From Rhizobium sp. P32RR-XVIII (GTDB taxonomy: Bacteria > Pseudomonadota > Alphaproteobacteria > Rhizobiales > Rhizobiaceae), in assembly GCF_012641395.1 (NCBI RefSeq), contig NZ_JABAIH010000004.1:62001-126000 (forward strand): a stretch of DNA of 64,000 bases. The letters are read 5' to 3'. Positions within the stretch are counted from its first letter, which is position 1. The number at the start of each line of letters is the position of its first letter. A program made the position numbers and the translations under genes. Positions 7,603-15,809 of this stretch are shown one piece after another. Below the pieces are notes generated by a model. It was not told the DNA's origin and searched no databases. It was given only the letters and a program-made list of their open reading frames with translations.

Positions 7603-8745
7603 TTACTGCCGTCCGGCAATGATCGACGAATTCACATCGTTGATGTCGCGCTTGCCGCAGAGCGCCATGGTGATATCCATTTCCTTGCGGATGATGCCGA
7701 GAGCGAGCGTTACGCCCTCCTTGCCCATGGCGCCAAGGCCGTAGAGGAACGGGCGGCCGATATAGGTGCCTTTGGCGCCGAGCGCCATGGCTTTCAGCAC
7801 GTCCTGGCCGGAACGGATGCCGCCATCGAGATGGATCTCGATCTTATGGCCGACAGCGTCGACGATTTGCGGGAGCATGCTAATCGAGGAGGGGGCGCCA
7901 TCCAGCTGACGGCCGCCGTGATTGGAGACGATGATGGCATCGGCACCGGTTTCGGCTGCCGCCTTTGCGTCTTCGACGTCCAGAATGCCCTTGATGATCA
8001 GGGGGCCGCCCCACTTTTCCTTGATCCAGGCGACGTCGGCCCAGGAAAGCCGCGGGTCGAATTGTTCCGCCGTCCAGGAAGAGAGCGAAGAGAGGTCGGA
8101 AACATTCTTGGCGTGGCCGACGATATTGCCGAAGGTGCGGTGTTTCGTCTTGAGCATGTCGAGGCACCAGAAGGGCCGGGTCACCATCTGCCAGATATGC
8201 TTCGGCGTGAATTTCGGCGGGGCCGACAGACCGTTGCGCAGGTCCTTGTGGCGTTGGCCGAGGATCTGCAGGTCGGCAGTCAGAACCAGTGCCGAGCATT
8301 TTGCCGCCTTGGCGCGGTTGATGAGGTTCATGACGAAGTCCTTGTCCTTCATCACGTAGAGCTGGAACCAGAAGGGACGCGTCGTGACCGAGGCGACGTC
8401 CTCGATCGAGCAGATGCTCATGGTCGAGAGCGTGAAGGGAACTCCTGCCTCTTCGGCGGCGCGCGCTGCCAGCATCTCGCCGTCGGCGTGCTGCATGCCG
8501 GTCATGCCGGTCGGGGCAAGTGCCACGGGCATCGAGACCCTCTGGCCGATCATCGTCGTCTCAAGCGTGCGGTTGGTCATGTCGACCATCACCCGCTGGC
8601 GTAGCTTGATCTTGGAAAAATCGCTCTCGTTCGCCTGATAGGTCGACTCCGTCCAGGCGCCGGAATCCGCATAGTCGAAGAACATCTTCGGTACGCGGCG
8701 TTGTGCCATTTTCTTGAGGTCGGCGATCGTGAGCGGAGTGGCCAT
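7603..8745 (-). CDS. lldD: L-lactate dehydrogenase / FMN-dependent alpha-hydroxy-acid dehydrogenase
   Basis: Oxidises L-lactate (or a related 2-hydroxy acid) to the keto acid, feeding electrons to the membrane chain. The 380-residue protein carries the family landmarks MFFDYADSGAWTE (residue 22), PVALAPTGMTGMQHADGE, LSTMSICSIEDV, the FMN site LIIKGILDVEDA, and the catalytic SNHGGRQLDG near residue 260. ATG 8745 is chosen because the protein then begins MATPLTIADLKKMA like its homologues; the upstream extension has no family similarity. A 29-base dyad element lies 35 bases upstream. Substrate could also be glycolate. Confidence 0.87.
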   Translation of the reverse strand: MATPLTIADLKKMAQRRVPKMFFDYADSGAWTESTYQANESDFSKIKLRQRVMVDMTNRTLETTMIGQRVSMPVALAPTGMTGMQHADGEMLAARAAEEAGVPFTLSTMSICSIEDVASVTTRPFWFQLYVMKDKDFVMNLINRAKAAKCSALVLTADLQILGQRHKDLRNGLSAPPKFTPKHIWQMVTRPFWCLDMLKTKHRTFGNIVGHAKNVSDLSSLSSWTAEQFDPRLSWADVAWIKEKWGGPLIIKGILDVEDAKAAAETGADAIIVSNHGGRQLDGAPSSISMLPQIVDAVGHKIEIHLDGGIRSGQDVLKAMALGAKGTYIGRPFLYGLGAMGKEGVTLALGIIRKEMDITMALCGKRDINDVNSSIIAGRQ

Positions 8746-8780
8746 GCAAAAGACTTTCACATCTGGAGAATGCCACCGCC

Positions 8781-8809
8781 CATAACATGATTTCCAAGGA
8801 ACTGTTATG
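8781..8809. promoter_or_regulatory. nested dyad element upstream of lldD
   Basis: CATAACA at 8781-8787 and TGTTATG at 8803-8809 form exact inverted arms around an inner palindrome TTCCAAGGAA at 8792-8801. It lies 36-64 bases before the lldD start in the lldD/DUF4242 divergent region. It looks like an operator for a dimeric regulator, but none is encoded next to it. Confidence 0.4.
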
Positions 8810-8966
8810 AGAAATTTCATGCCCTGCAGGCCGCTCTCGGAGCGCCCCTCAGTCCAAAATCGGCTGATGAACGCCCCCGATGATCAAAGCGTAAATTCGT
8901 TATGTCTAATAATCGGTACGGCGTAGAATGGGAGTTTAGCAGTCAATCGATCAAGGGAGTTCGGTC

Positions 8967-9242
8967 ATGCCAGTATATGCAGTCGAGCGGGATCTCAAAG
9001 GTATCACCATGGACCAGCTCGCGGCCGCCCAGAAGCGCGCAATAGCGTCTTCAAAGAAGTTCTCTGAGACTGGTCAGGATGTTCGATATATCCGGACGAT
9101 GTATATTCCCGGAGAAGAGCGATCGATGTGTCTCTTCGAAGCGCCCGACGCATCCACGGTCGAGAATGTCAATCGAGATGCGGCAATTCCATACACGCGG
9201 GTCATCGAGGCGCTCGACCTAACGCCGGCCGGCAACGCATGA
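8967..9242 (+). CDS. DUF4242 small protein (SCO4226 nickel-binding-like)
   Basis: Protein of 91 residues beginning MPVYAVERDLKGITMDQL with a central VRYIRTMYIPGEERSMCLFEA segment, the pattern of DUF4242 ferredoxin-like domains; one homologue, SCO4226 of Streptomyces, binds nickel. A GGGAG ribosome site sits seven bases before ATG 8967. It diverges from lldD and stands alone. Role unknown. Confidence 0.75.
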   Translation: MPVYAVERDLKGITMDQLAAAQKRAIASSKKFSETGQDVRYIRTMYIPGEERSMCLFEAPDASTVENVNRDAAIPYTRVIEALDLTPAGNA

Positions 9243-9385
9243 TGTCTCAAGTAACCGGCGATCACTGTGGAAGCGGTGGCCGCAGCGGCCGGTCCTGTCT
9301 GTGAAGAAGGTTTCGGCAGACAGCAATTGATGCGCGCACAGGAAGCCGGGGATATCCAAAGTTGTGCCCCCCGCGCCCGGTCGGC

Positions 9386-9877
9386 TCAAAGCGCGATTGC
9401 GATCAAGAGCAGGATCAGCGCCAGCATCGACGCCACGGCGCGAAGGACATGCGACCGTTCCCAACGGTCGCGCAAGACCGTCCAATCCGCCGCCGGGTCG
9501 ATTTCCGAGGCGCCGGTTTCGAAGAAGCGCCGGGCGGATCCGGAGAGTTTCGCGTCTTTCAGCCAGAGCTTGTTCACGGGCTGCGTCACCAGCCAGAAGA
9601 CAAGCTGCATGACGGCGACGGCGGCAAGCGCACCGGCGACGAGCCAGAATGCCGTCGTTTCCACCGGGGTCAGAAGCAGCAGGACGAGGGTCGCGAGGAT
9701 GCTTGCGGCTTCGAAAATGCCGCCGATCGTGAAACCCGGATAATAGATCGACTGTACGATGAAATACTGCTCTTGGCCGAGCCGCATTTTGCCAGGCAGT
9801 TCGGCCGCATGCGCCAACGCGAAACTCATGGCGACGGCGGCCAGAAGCCCGGCCAGGACCTGGAAAAACAACTCCAT
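9386..9877 (-). CDS. four-helix integral membrane protein
   Basis: Protein of 163 residues with four hydrophobic segments, at roughly residues 3-22, 40-68, 70-95 and 145-163. Hydrophobic stretches such as ASILATLVLLLLTPVE and ASMLALILLLIAIAL are clear. ATG 9877 follows a GGAG; the longer open frame upstream overlaps the end of guaD and is arginine-rich noise. It lies just downstream of guaD on the same strand and may be its last cotranscribed gene. No function can be assigned; a DUF1772-like relationship is possible. Confidence 0.62.
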   Translation of the reverse strand: MELFFQVLAGLLAAVAMSFALAHAAELPGKMRLGQEQYFIVQSIYYPGFTIGGIFEAASILATLVLLLLTPVETTAFWLVAGALAAVAVMQLVFWLVTQPVNKLWLKDAKLSGSARRFFETGASEIDPAADWTVLRDRWERSHVLRAVASMLALILLLIAIAL

Positions 9878-9962
9878 GACAGGATACTCCGTTTCAGCGG
9901 GTTGCAGGCCGCAACTCGTGAGCGAAGCACCGGTTCCACCGGAAGCGTATCCCTTGACGTCT

Positions 9963-11279
9963 CTATGCGGCGGAAAGCGCCGTCTTCGCCGCAGCGCCAG
10001 CCACGTAAGTCTCCACGATTGCACGGTCGTCGCCCATGGTCTGCAGCAGGAAGAGCTCCTCCGGCAGCGTCTTCACGACCTCCATCTTGAGCGCCATGGC
10101 AGGCGTTGCCGCAGCATTGAGCACGACGAGGTCAGCCTCTGTACCCGGCTCCAGGGTGCCGATGCTGTCCGCAAGCGAGAGCGCTTCCGCGTTGCCGAGC
10201 GTCATGTAGTAATAGCTCTCCAGCGGGTTGAGGCGTTCGCCGAGCAGCTGCTGGATCTTGTAGGCCTCATCCATCGTGCGCAGCATGGAATAGCTGGAGC
10301 CCCCGCCGATGTCGGTCGCGACGCCGATGCGCACAGACTTCTGGCGGCGCGCCAGTGTCTTCAGCGGAAAGAGGCCGGAGCCGAGGAAGAGGTTGGACGT
10401 CGGGCAGTGCACAGCAATCGAACCCGCCTCACTCATCGCATCCGCCTCGCGCTCCGAAAGATGAATGCAGTGGCCAAAGAGGCTCTTTTCGCCGAGTAGG
10501 CCGTAGCGGGCGTAGATATCGGTGTAGTCGGTCGCTTCCGGATAGAGGCCGCAGGTGAATTTGATCTCGTCGTGGTTTTCGGAGAGATGCGTCTGGATGT
10601 GCAGATCGGGAAACTCGCGGGCAAGCGTGGCTGCGGCTTCCATCTGCTCAGGCGTCGAGGTGATTGCAAAGCGCGGCGTGATCGCGACGTGGTTGCGGCC
10701 CTTGCCGTGCCAGTCGGCAATCACCTGCCTCGTTTCGTCATAGCTCATCTCCGGGGTATCGAGCAGACCCTGCGGCGCATTGCGGTCCATCATCACCTTG
10801 CCGCCGACCATGCACATGTTCCGGCGCATGGCCTCCGCGAAGAAAGCATCGGCGGAGGTCTTGTGTACGGAGCAATAGGCAACCGCCGTCGTCGTGCCGT
10901 GGCGGACGAGCTCATCGTAAAAGCGCGTGGCGATCTTCTGCGCATGCGCGCTTTCGACGAAGCGGCACTCTTCCGGGAAGGTATAGGTGTTCAGCCATTC
11001 GAGCAGGTCGGCGGCGTAGGAGGCGATCACCTGCATCTGCGGGAAATGCAGGTGCGTGTCGATGAAGCCCGGCATGATCAGGTGCGGGCGGTGATCGATC
11101 TCCTCCGTCCCCTCAGGAGCCTTGGCCATTACGTCGGCATAGCCGCCGGTCGCGGCGATCTTGCCACCTTCGATCAGCAGGCCGCCGTCGGTCTCGTAGC
11201 TGTAGCTGTCCGTATCGGTCAGGCTTTGCGGGGCGCGCTTGAACGAGAGCAGGCGCCCGCGCAGGAGTTTCGTCGTCAT
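9963..11279 (-). CDS. guaD: guanine deaminase
   Basis: Deaminates guanine to xanthine, supplying xanthine dehydrogenase. The 438-residue amidohydrolase has the metal motif [12 protein letters not shown] near residue 70, the QTHLSEN histidine near 232, GHCIHLS near 265 and the metal aspartate in GVATDIGGG near 321. ATG 11279 overlaps the puuD stop by four bases (ATGA), so guaD is translated with the urate oxidase gene. Length and motifs match bacterial guanine deaminases. Confidence 0.92.
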   Translation of the reverse strand: MTTKLLRGRLLSFKRAPQSLTDTDSYSYETDGGLLIEGGKIAATGGYADVMAKAPEGTEEIDHRPHLIMPGFIDTHLHFPQMQVIASYAADLLEWLNTYTFPEECRFVESAHAQKIATRFYDELVRHGTTTAVAYCSVHKTSADAFFAEAMRRNMCMVGGKVMMDRNAPQGLLDTPEMSYDETRQVIADWHGKGRNHVAITPRFAITSTPEQMEAAATLAREFPDLHIQTHLSENHDEIKFTCGLYPEATDYTDIYARYGLLGEKSLFGHCIHLSEREADAMSEAGSIAVHCPTSNLFLGSGLFPLKTLARRQKSVRIGVATDIGGGSSYSMLRTMDEAYKIQQLLGERLNPLESYYYMTLGNAEALSLADSIGTLEPGTEADLVVLNAAATPAMALKMEVVKTLPEELFLLQTMGDDRAIVETYVAGAAAKTALSAA

Positions 11280-12514
11280 TGCTGTTTGCCTTCGACTGCG
11301 CTTTCGAACCAGGCGACGAGCAGCTTGCGCTCGTCCGGCGTGATATCCGTCAGATTGCCGGGAGGCATGGCATGGCTGCGGCCTGCCTGTATATAGATTT
11401 CGCGTGCATGGGCGGCGATGTCCGCGTCATTGTCGAGGATCACGCCGTTCGGTGGGCGGGCAAGACCCTCATAGACGGGCTCGGCGGCATGGCACATCGT
11501 GCAGCGCGTCGAGATGAGCTGCTTGACGGCCGGAAAATGTGGGTCGCCGGCAAATTGCTGGAAAGCGGGCGCGACGCTGACAGTATCGCTTTCGCCGGTG
11601 AGCACCTTCGGCACGGTGGAAAGCCACATGATGAGGATGAAGAGGATCACGGTCGCGATCCAGGTCCAGGTCGGGCGGCCCTTCCGCGCATGCGTGGTGT
11701 TGAACCAATGGCGGATGGTCACGCCCATCAGGAAGACGAGAGCGGCGATGACCCAGTTGAATGCGGTGCCGAAGGCCAGCGGATAGTGGTTCGACAGCAT
11801 GAAGAAAATGACGGGCAGCGTCAGATAGTTGTTGTGCAGCGAACGCTGCTTGGCAATCTGCCCGTATTTCGCATCGGGGGTGCGGCCGGCGATCAGGTCG
11901 GCTACGACGATCTTCTGGTTGGGGATGATGATCATGAAGACATTGGCCGACATGATCGTCGCCGTGAAGGCGCCGAGATGCAGGAAGGCGGCGCGTCCGG
12001 TGAAGAGCTGCGTATAGCCCCAGGCCATGAATACCAGCACGGCGTAGAGCACGATCATCAGCCCCCAGGTATTCTTGCCGAGCGGGGACTTGCAGAGAAG
12101 ATCATAGACGAGCCAGCCGCCGGCAAGCGAGGCCAACGAAATCAGGATGGCGGTGACCGGGCTGATGTCCAGCACATGGCGGTCGATCAGGAAGAGATCG
12201 GCACCGCCGTAGTAGACGATGCAGAGCATCAGGAAGCCGGAGAGCCAGGTAAAATAGCTCTCATACTTGAACCAGGTCAGATGCTCGGGCATCTGGGCGG
12301 GTGCCACTAGATATTTCTGAATGTGATAAAAGCCGCCGCCATGCACCTGCCATTCTTCGCCGTAGGCACCGGGCGGAAGATGCGGACGCTTCACCAGGCC
12401 AAGATCGAGCGCGATGAAATAGAAGGACGAGCCGATCCAGGCGATCGCGGTAATGACATGAAACCAGCGCGCCGCGAAGGCCAGCCATTCCCACGCTATG
12501 GCATATTCATACAT
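11276..12514 (-). CDS. puuD: membrane-bound cytochrome c urate oxidase PuuD
   Basis: Oxidises urate to 5-hydroxyisourate in the inner membrane, passing electrons to its own cytochrome c domain rather than to oxygen; this enzyme type was characterised in Agrobacterium. The 412-residue protein has about eight membrane segments in its N-terminal three quarters, with AWIGSSFYFIALD, the NQKIVVADL and SLHNNYLTLP loops, and a C-terminal haem site CTMCH near residue 342 plus the distal methionine region SHAMPPGNL. ATG 12514 is preceded by GGGGA; upstream residues are not family-like. It leads the puuD-guaD operon. Confidence 0.93.
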   Translation of the reverse strand: MYEYAIAWEWLAFAARWFHVITAIAWIGSSFYFIALDLGLVKRPHLPPGAYGEEWQVHGGGFYHIQKYLVAPAQMPEHLTWFKYESYFTWLSGFLMLCIVYYGGADLFLIDRHVLDISPVTAILISLASLAGGWLVYDLLCKSPLGKNTWGLMIVLYAVLVFMAWGYTQLFTGRAAFLHLGAFTATIMSANVFMIIIPNQKIVVADLIAGRTPDAKYGQIAKQRSLHNNYLTLPVIFFMLSNHYPLAFGTAFNWVIAALVFLMGVTIRHWFNTTHARKGRPTWTWIATVILFILIMWLSTVPKVLTGESDTVSVAPAFQQFAGDPHFPAVKQLISTRCTMCHAAEPVYEGLARPPNGVILDNDADIAAHAREIYIQAGRSHAMPPGNLTDITPDERKLLVAWFESAVEGKQQ

Positions 12515-12843
12515 TGAGTTCCCCTGTCTTCCTCCGACTCGCCACATTGCAGAATGTTGACGCGAGAGGGAAGGGCAAAGATGACTGTCGATTTGCTCGG
12601 TCCGCACCATGCAATGACGCGATCACTCCCTTCGTCGCGCTGGCGAAGGTGGGGCTACAGCACGCCGCTTGCGGCGATTGTTACTTGAACAACATCCACA
12701 AGCACGCCCATGTGAATATGCTGCGCTGCACAAATTTTGTGATCATTGAAATGTCAAGATTAGGCTACAGTTTCCATTGAAGGCCGCCGGGATGAGGTGG
12801 AAACCGCATTTGAGGCGGGGCATTCATCGACGGAGAATAGCCC
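12515..12843. other. 329-base divergent intergenic region between puuD and an exported protein gene
   Basis: This gap must hold the promoters of puuD (minus) and the exported-protein gene (plus). I see a short perfect dyad at 12729-12741 and a GGAG before 12844, but no coding frame with a ribosome site and no RNA gene. Confidence 0.5.
12729..12741. promoter_or_regulatory. short perfect dyad CACAAA-T-TTTGTG
   Basis: Six-base arms around a single T, about 100 bases before the exported-protein gene and 215 bases before puuD. It could be an operator half-set, but short A/T-rich dyads of this size also occur by chance. Confidence 0.25.
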
Positions 12844-13176
12844 ATGCGCAGCATTCTGGCAGGTGTGATGATTGCGTTTGCGTCGAGCGTGAGTGCCCAC
12901 GACGCCCCATCAGGTTGGTCTTACGATCCCTTTTGTTGCAACGGCGATAGTCAAAATGGCGATTGCCAGATGATCCCTTCGAAAAGCGTCCAGGTTACTC
13001 CCAGGGGATACCGCGTAACGTTGCTGCCTGGCGACCATCGGCTGGTGACACGGGCGCATGTCTTCATGCTGCCGATGACGAAGGCGATGCAATCGGGCGA
13101 CGGCGACTATCACCTTTGCCTGTTCCCGAACGAGGACACACCACGCTGCTTCTACGCGCCGGAAATGGGCTATTGA
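12844..13176 (+). CDS. small exported cysteine-containing protein, function unknown
   Basis: Protein of 110 residues with a signal peptide ending near SSVSAHDAPS and a mature region with six cysteines: the FCCNGDSQNGDC cluster near residue 30 and the later HLCLF and RCFYA. All would lie in the periplasm and could form disulfides. A GGAG precedes ATG 12844. Its end overlaps the convergent LysR gene by seven bases. I do not recognise a named family. Confidence 0.7.
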   Translation: MRSILAGVMIAFASSVSAHDAPSGWSYDPFCCNGDSQNGDCQMIPSKSVQVTPRGYRVTLLPGDHRLVTRAHVFMLPMTKAMQSGDGDYHLCLFPNEDTPRCFYAPEMGY

Positions 13177-14075
13177 GGGCGAGCCTCCTTGCCGTGCATT
13201 TCCTCCAATATCCAGTTGCGAAATGCCTTGATCTTCGGAACGTTGCGACGGCTTTCAGGATAGGCGAGCCAGTAGCCACGGCCATCGGTGCAGGCAAGCT
13301 CGAAGGGACGGATCAGCTTTCCGCTTGCCAGCTCTTCCGGGTAGAAGTCTGGCGTCAGGATCGCGACGCCCTGGCCGGCGACCGCAGCGGCTGCCTCATA
13401 GGCCTGCGCGCCATAAAAGCTCGTCGCCCTTGTCTTCAGGCTCGACGTGGGCACGCCCGCCGCTTCGAGCCACTGGTGCCACCATGGGTCCGTGGGGTCG
13501 AAAATCCGGAGCTTTAAGAGGTCCGCTGGTTCATGGATGCCACCGATGCTGTCGGCAAGTGCCGGGCTCAGCATCGGCGTGAAATAGACGTCCATCAGTT
13601 TTTCGGCGCGCAGGCCGGGCCAATCTCCCGTGCCCGAGCGGATGCCGACATCGAATGCCTCACGGGCAAAATCGACCAGTGTATCTGACGTGTTGATCCG
13701 CACGGCGATATTCGGATTGGCGAGCTGGAAATTGCCGAGTCTGCGGGCGAGCCATTGCGACGCAAAGGTCGCGAGACAGGTGATCTGCAGCGTCACCTCC
13801 GTCTCTCCGCGCGCCTCTGCCATGGCGAGCTGCAGCATCTCGAAAGCCTCGGTGACCTGCGGAGCCAGCCTTTCGCCGGTTTCCGTCAGGCTTATCTGCC
13901 TCGGGCGCCGCAGGAAAAGCGGCTCACCGACATTCTCCTCCAGCAGTTTCACCTGATAGCTGACGGCGGTCTGCGTCATGCCGAGCTCTTCGCCCGCCTT
14001 GGTGAAGCTGCCGAGCCGGGCGACGGCCTCGAAGGCGCGCAGCGCATTCAGCGGAAATTGCTTCGACAGCTTCAT
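13170..14075 (-). CDS. LysR-family transcriptional regulator, GcvA-like
   Basis: Protein of 301 residues with an N-terminal winged helix-turn-helix (NALRAFEAVARLGSFTKAGEELGMTQTAVSYQV, in parts around residues 9-42) and a periplasmic-binding-fold effector domain (FDVGIRSGTGDWPGL near 160). The GcvA-like form DVGIRxGxGxW is visible. ATG 14075 gives the standard LysR start MKLSKQFPLNALRAFE. It sits between the puuD-guaD and xdh operons, so control of purine catabolism is plausible but inferred. A dyad TTGCAG-N16-CTGCAA lies 44 bases upstream. Confidence 0.85.
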   Translation of the reverse strand: MKLSKQFPLNALRAFEAVARLGSFTKAGEELGMTQTAVSYQVKLLEENVGEPLFLRRPRQISLTETGERLAPQVTEAFEMLQLAMAEARGETEVTLQITCLATFASQWLARRLGNFQLANPNIAVRINTSDTLVDFAREAFDVGIRSGTGDWPGLRAEKLMDVYFTPMLSPALADSIGGIHEPADLLKLRIFDPTDPWWHQWLEAAGVPTSSLKTRATSFYGAQAYEAAAAVAGQGVAILTPDFYPEELASGKLIRPFELACTDGRGYWLAYPESRRNVPKIKAFRNWILEEMHGKEARPQ

Positions 14076-14118
14076 GGATAAGTTCTCTTTATGCATGCAG
14101 ACGGTTGTTCGATTGGAA

Positions 14119-14146
14119 TTGCAGCATTTCTTTCGGCAGACTGCAA
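14119..14146. promoter_or_regulatory. candidate LysR-type binding dyad
   Basis: TTGCAG at 14119-14124 and CTGCAA at 14141-14146 are exact inverted arms 16 bases apart, between the LysR start and the divergent DUF1127 gene. The position fits autoregulation plus control of the divergent gene. Confidence 0.45.
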
Positions 14147-14177
14147 GGCATAGCATCAAATGAACAAAGGTGATGTC

Positions 14178-14375
14178 ATGGACTGCAATGCTATCGAAGA
14201 GAGCGCAAGGCCCGTCAGTCCCTCGAGTTCAGCGCTTGTTTCCAGTGTCGCGGACTGGGTCCGCGCCAAGCTGTTCCATCCGTCGCGGATCGACCTCGAC
14301 AGCATGCCGGACCGCGTGAAGCGCGATCTCGGCTTCCTGGATGGGCGAGACCCGCGTTACGAGGACGAGTTTTGA
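14178..14375 (+). CDS. DUF1127-like small protein
   Basis: Protein of 65 residues ending MPDRVKRDLGFLDGRDPRYEDEF, which resembles the C-terminal pattern of DUF1127 (YjiS-like) small basic proteins common in alphaproteobacteria. ATG 14178 is preceded by AAAGG at eight bases; an earlier in-frame ATG at 14160 lacks a site. It is divergent from the LysR gene across a dyad and overlaps the end of xdhC by 19 bases. Function unknown; some DUF1127 proteins act in phosphate or carbon regulation. Confidence 0.65.
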   Translation: MDCNAIEESARPVSPSSSALVSSVADWVRAKLFHPSRIDLDSMPDRVKRDLGFLDGRDPRYEDEF

Positions 14376-15166
14376 CGGTAGGCGAAAAGGGCCGCCAATA
14401 TTTCGGCGGCGGTCATGGCGGCGATCACTTCGGGACGCTTGTCCCTGACCGCCGACCCGCCGATCGGCAGTACGAGGCGGTCGAGCCATCGCCGCTCGCC
14501 GCCCTCCTGCGATAACCAGCTTGCGAAGGTGGCGCGCTTCGTCGCCGAGCCGATCATGCCAACATAGGACAGATCGGTTCTCGCCAGTGCCTCGCGCGCG
14601 ATCATGAAATCGAGCGCATGATCATGCGTCAGGATCACCACGGCAGAACCCGCCCGCATGGCCTTCACCAGCTCTTCCGGCATCGGCGTAAGCCGTGTCT
14701 TCGTGTCTGGCGGCAGGTTTGCGAGTTCTTCCTGGCGCGTCTCAACGACGGTGACGGAAAGCGGCAGCGGCGCGAGCGCGGCAGCCAGCGCATGGCCAAC
14801 ATGGCCAGCACCGAAGAGATAGACATCCGGCAGATGCGCCGCTTCGTCCGCCTGCCTGATCTTCAGCTCCGCCGCCAGTTCATCCGTGATCTTCCGAAAC
14901 CGCAGCTGCGTGCGCCCGCCGCAGCACTGCCCGATCGCCGGCCCGAGGGGAATGTCCATGGACGCGCGGCCGGCGCCCTTCAGGAGCTCACGGGCGTTTC
15001 CGATCGCCATGAATTCAAGCTGCCCACCGCCGATCGTGCCCCAACTGGCGCTTTCGGAGACAAGCATGAAGGCGCCCGCCTCACGCGGGGTCGAGCCTTG
15101 CGTGCCGATGATGTCTACCAGGATGGAAACGGGGTGGGCGGTAAGGAATTGAAAGAAATCTGTCAT
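14357..15166 (-). CDS. xdhC: xanthine dehydrogenase accessory protein XdhC
   Basis: Binds molybdenum cofactor and supports its sulfuration and insertion into XdhB. The 269-residue protein has the N-terminal GTQGSTPREAGAFML near residue 21, the WGTIGGGQLE motif near 43, a CCGG segment and a C-terminal Rossmann fold with YLFGAGHVGHALAAAL near 117. ATG 15166 gives MTDFFQFLTAHP; a TTG nine bases upstream is less likely. It is separated from DUF559 by a palindromic repeat, so it may be read from the same transcript less efficiently. Confidence 0.92.
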   Translation of the reverse strand: MTDFFQFLTAHPVSILVDIIGTQGSTPREAGAFMLVSESASWGTIGGGQLEFMAIGNARELLKGAGRASMDIPLGPAIGQCCGGRTQLRFRKITDELAAELKIRQADEAAHLPDVYLFGAGHVGHALAAALAPLPLSVTVVETRQEELANLPPDTKTRLTPMPEELVKAMRAGSAVVILTHDHALDFMIAREALARTDLSYVGMIGSATKRATFASWLSQEGGERRWLDRLVLPIGGSAVRDKRPEVIAAMTAAEILAALFAYRQNSSS

Positions 15167-15212
15167 GGAAACCAATCCATGTCGTACAGCGGAGGCTGAG
15201 TGTGCCGCGCTA

Positions 15213-15306
15213 CCCCCTCATCCGCCTGCCGGCACCTTCTCCCCGAGGGGGAGAAGAGACTCGCGACGATTGCCGCATTCTCCACCGAAGGGCCGGATGA
15301 GGGGGC
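15213..15306. repeat. RIME-like palindromic intergenic repeat, copy 1
   Basis: Starts CCCCCTCATCCGCCTGCC with CACCTTCTCCCCG inside, and ends CCGGATGAGGGGGC, so the ends are inverted copies of each other with inner stems CCTTCTCCCCG and GGGGGAGAAG. A near-identical element lies at 18180-18294. This is the kind of mosaic palindrome (RIME) described from rhizobial genomes. It sits between DUF559 and xdhC. Confidence 0.75.
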
Positions 15307-15320
15307 TTGGTTCGGGCGCT

Positions 15321-15809
15321 TCATCTATCAGTATTCCTCGGGCGCACGATCGCAGGATAAAAGCGCAGAGTGTCATCCCGCTGAAATATCTGTCCTTCAA
15401 GCGCAGCTAGGATTGTCTCCAGAACCGCCCGCCTTTCCCGTGTGATCTCGTGATTCCAAAATCGCAGAATCGAATATCCATTGCCATTTAGCCAATGCGT
15501 CCGCGTGGCATCAGCGGGATCGGCGGCATGCTGAAAGCCATCGACCTCAACAATCAACCGCATCTCTCGGCAAAGAAAATCGACGACGTAGGGTCCAAGC
15601 GGCACTTGGCGCATAAATTTGTGACCGTTCAGCCGCCGATTTCGAAGTTCACCCCAAAGTCGGTACTCTTCTTCGGTGTCACTTCGGCGCAGTCTGCGGG
15701 CCTGTTCGGTCTTGCCAGCTCGTCTCTTTGTTATGTCCTCTCGGTTAGGACAAAGTCCGCCATCCGTTCTTTCTTTCGACGAAGAGAAGGGATGTTTCGC
15801 CATCGTCAC
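15321..15809 (-). CDS. DUF559 (Vsr-like endonuclease fold) protein inside the xdh operon
   Basis: Protein of 162 residues with the DUF559 core: LWGELRNRRLNGHKFMRQ, then GPYVVDFLCREMRLIVEVDG and QH near residue 92, which form the predicted PD-(D/E)xK-like metal site. DUF559 proteins are common in rhizobia but biochemically poorly known. The GTG start at 15807-15809 lies in a GTGA overlap with the xdhB stop, showing translational coupling; ATG 15803 is an alternative. It is the only gene in this operon with no evident link to xanthine oxidation. Confidence 0.8.
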   Translation of the reverse strand: MTMAKHPFSSSKERTDGGLCPNREDITKRRAGKTEQARRLRRSDTEEEYRLWGELRNRRLNGHKFMRQVPLGPYVVDFLCREMRLIVEVDGFQHAADPADATRTHWLNGNGYSILRFWNHEITRERRAVLETILAALEGQIFQRDDTLRFYPAIVRPRNTDR

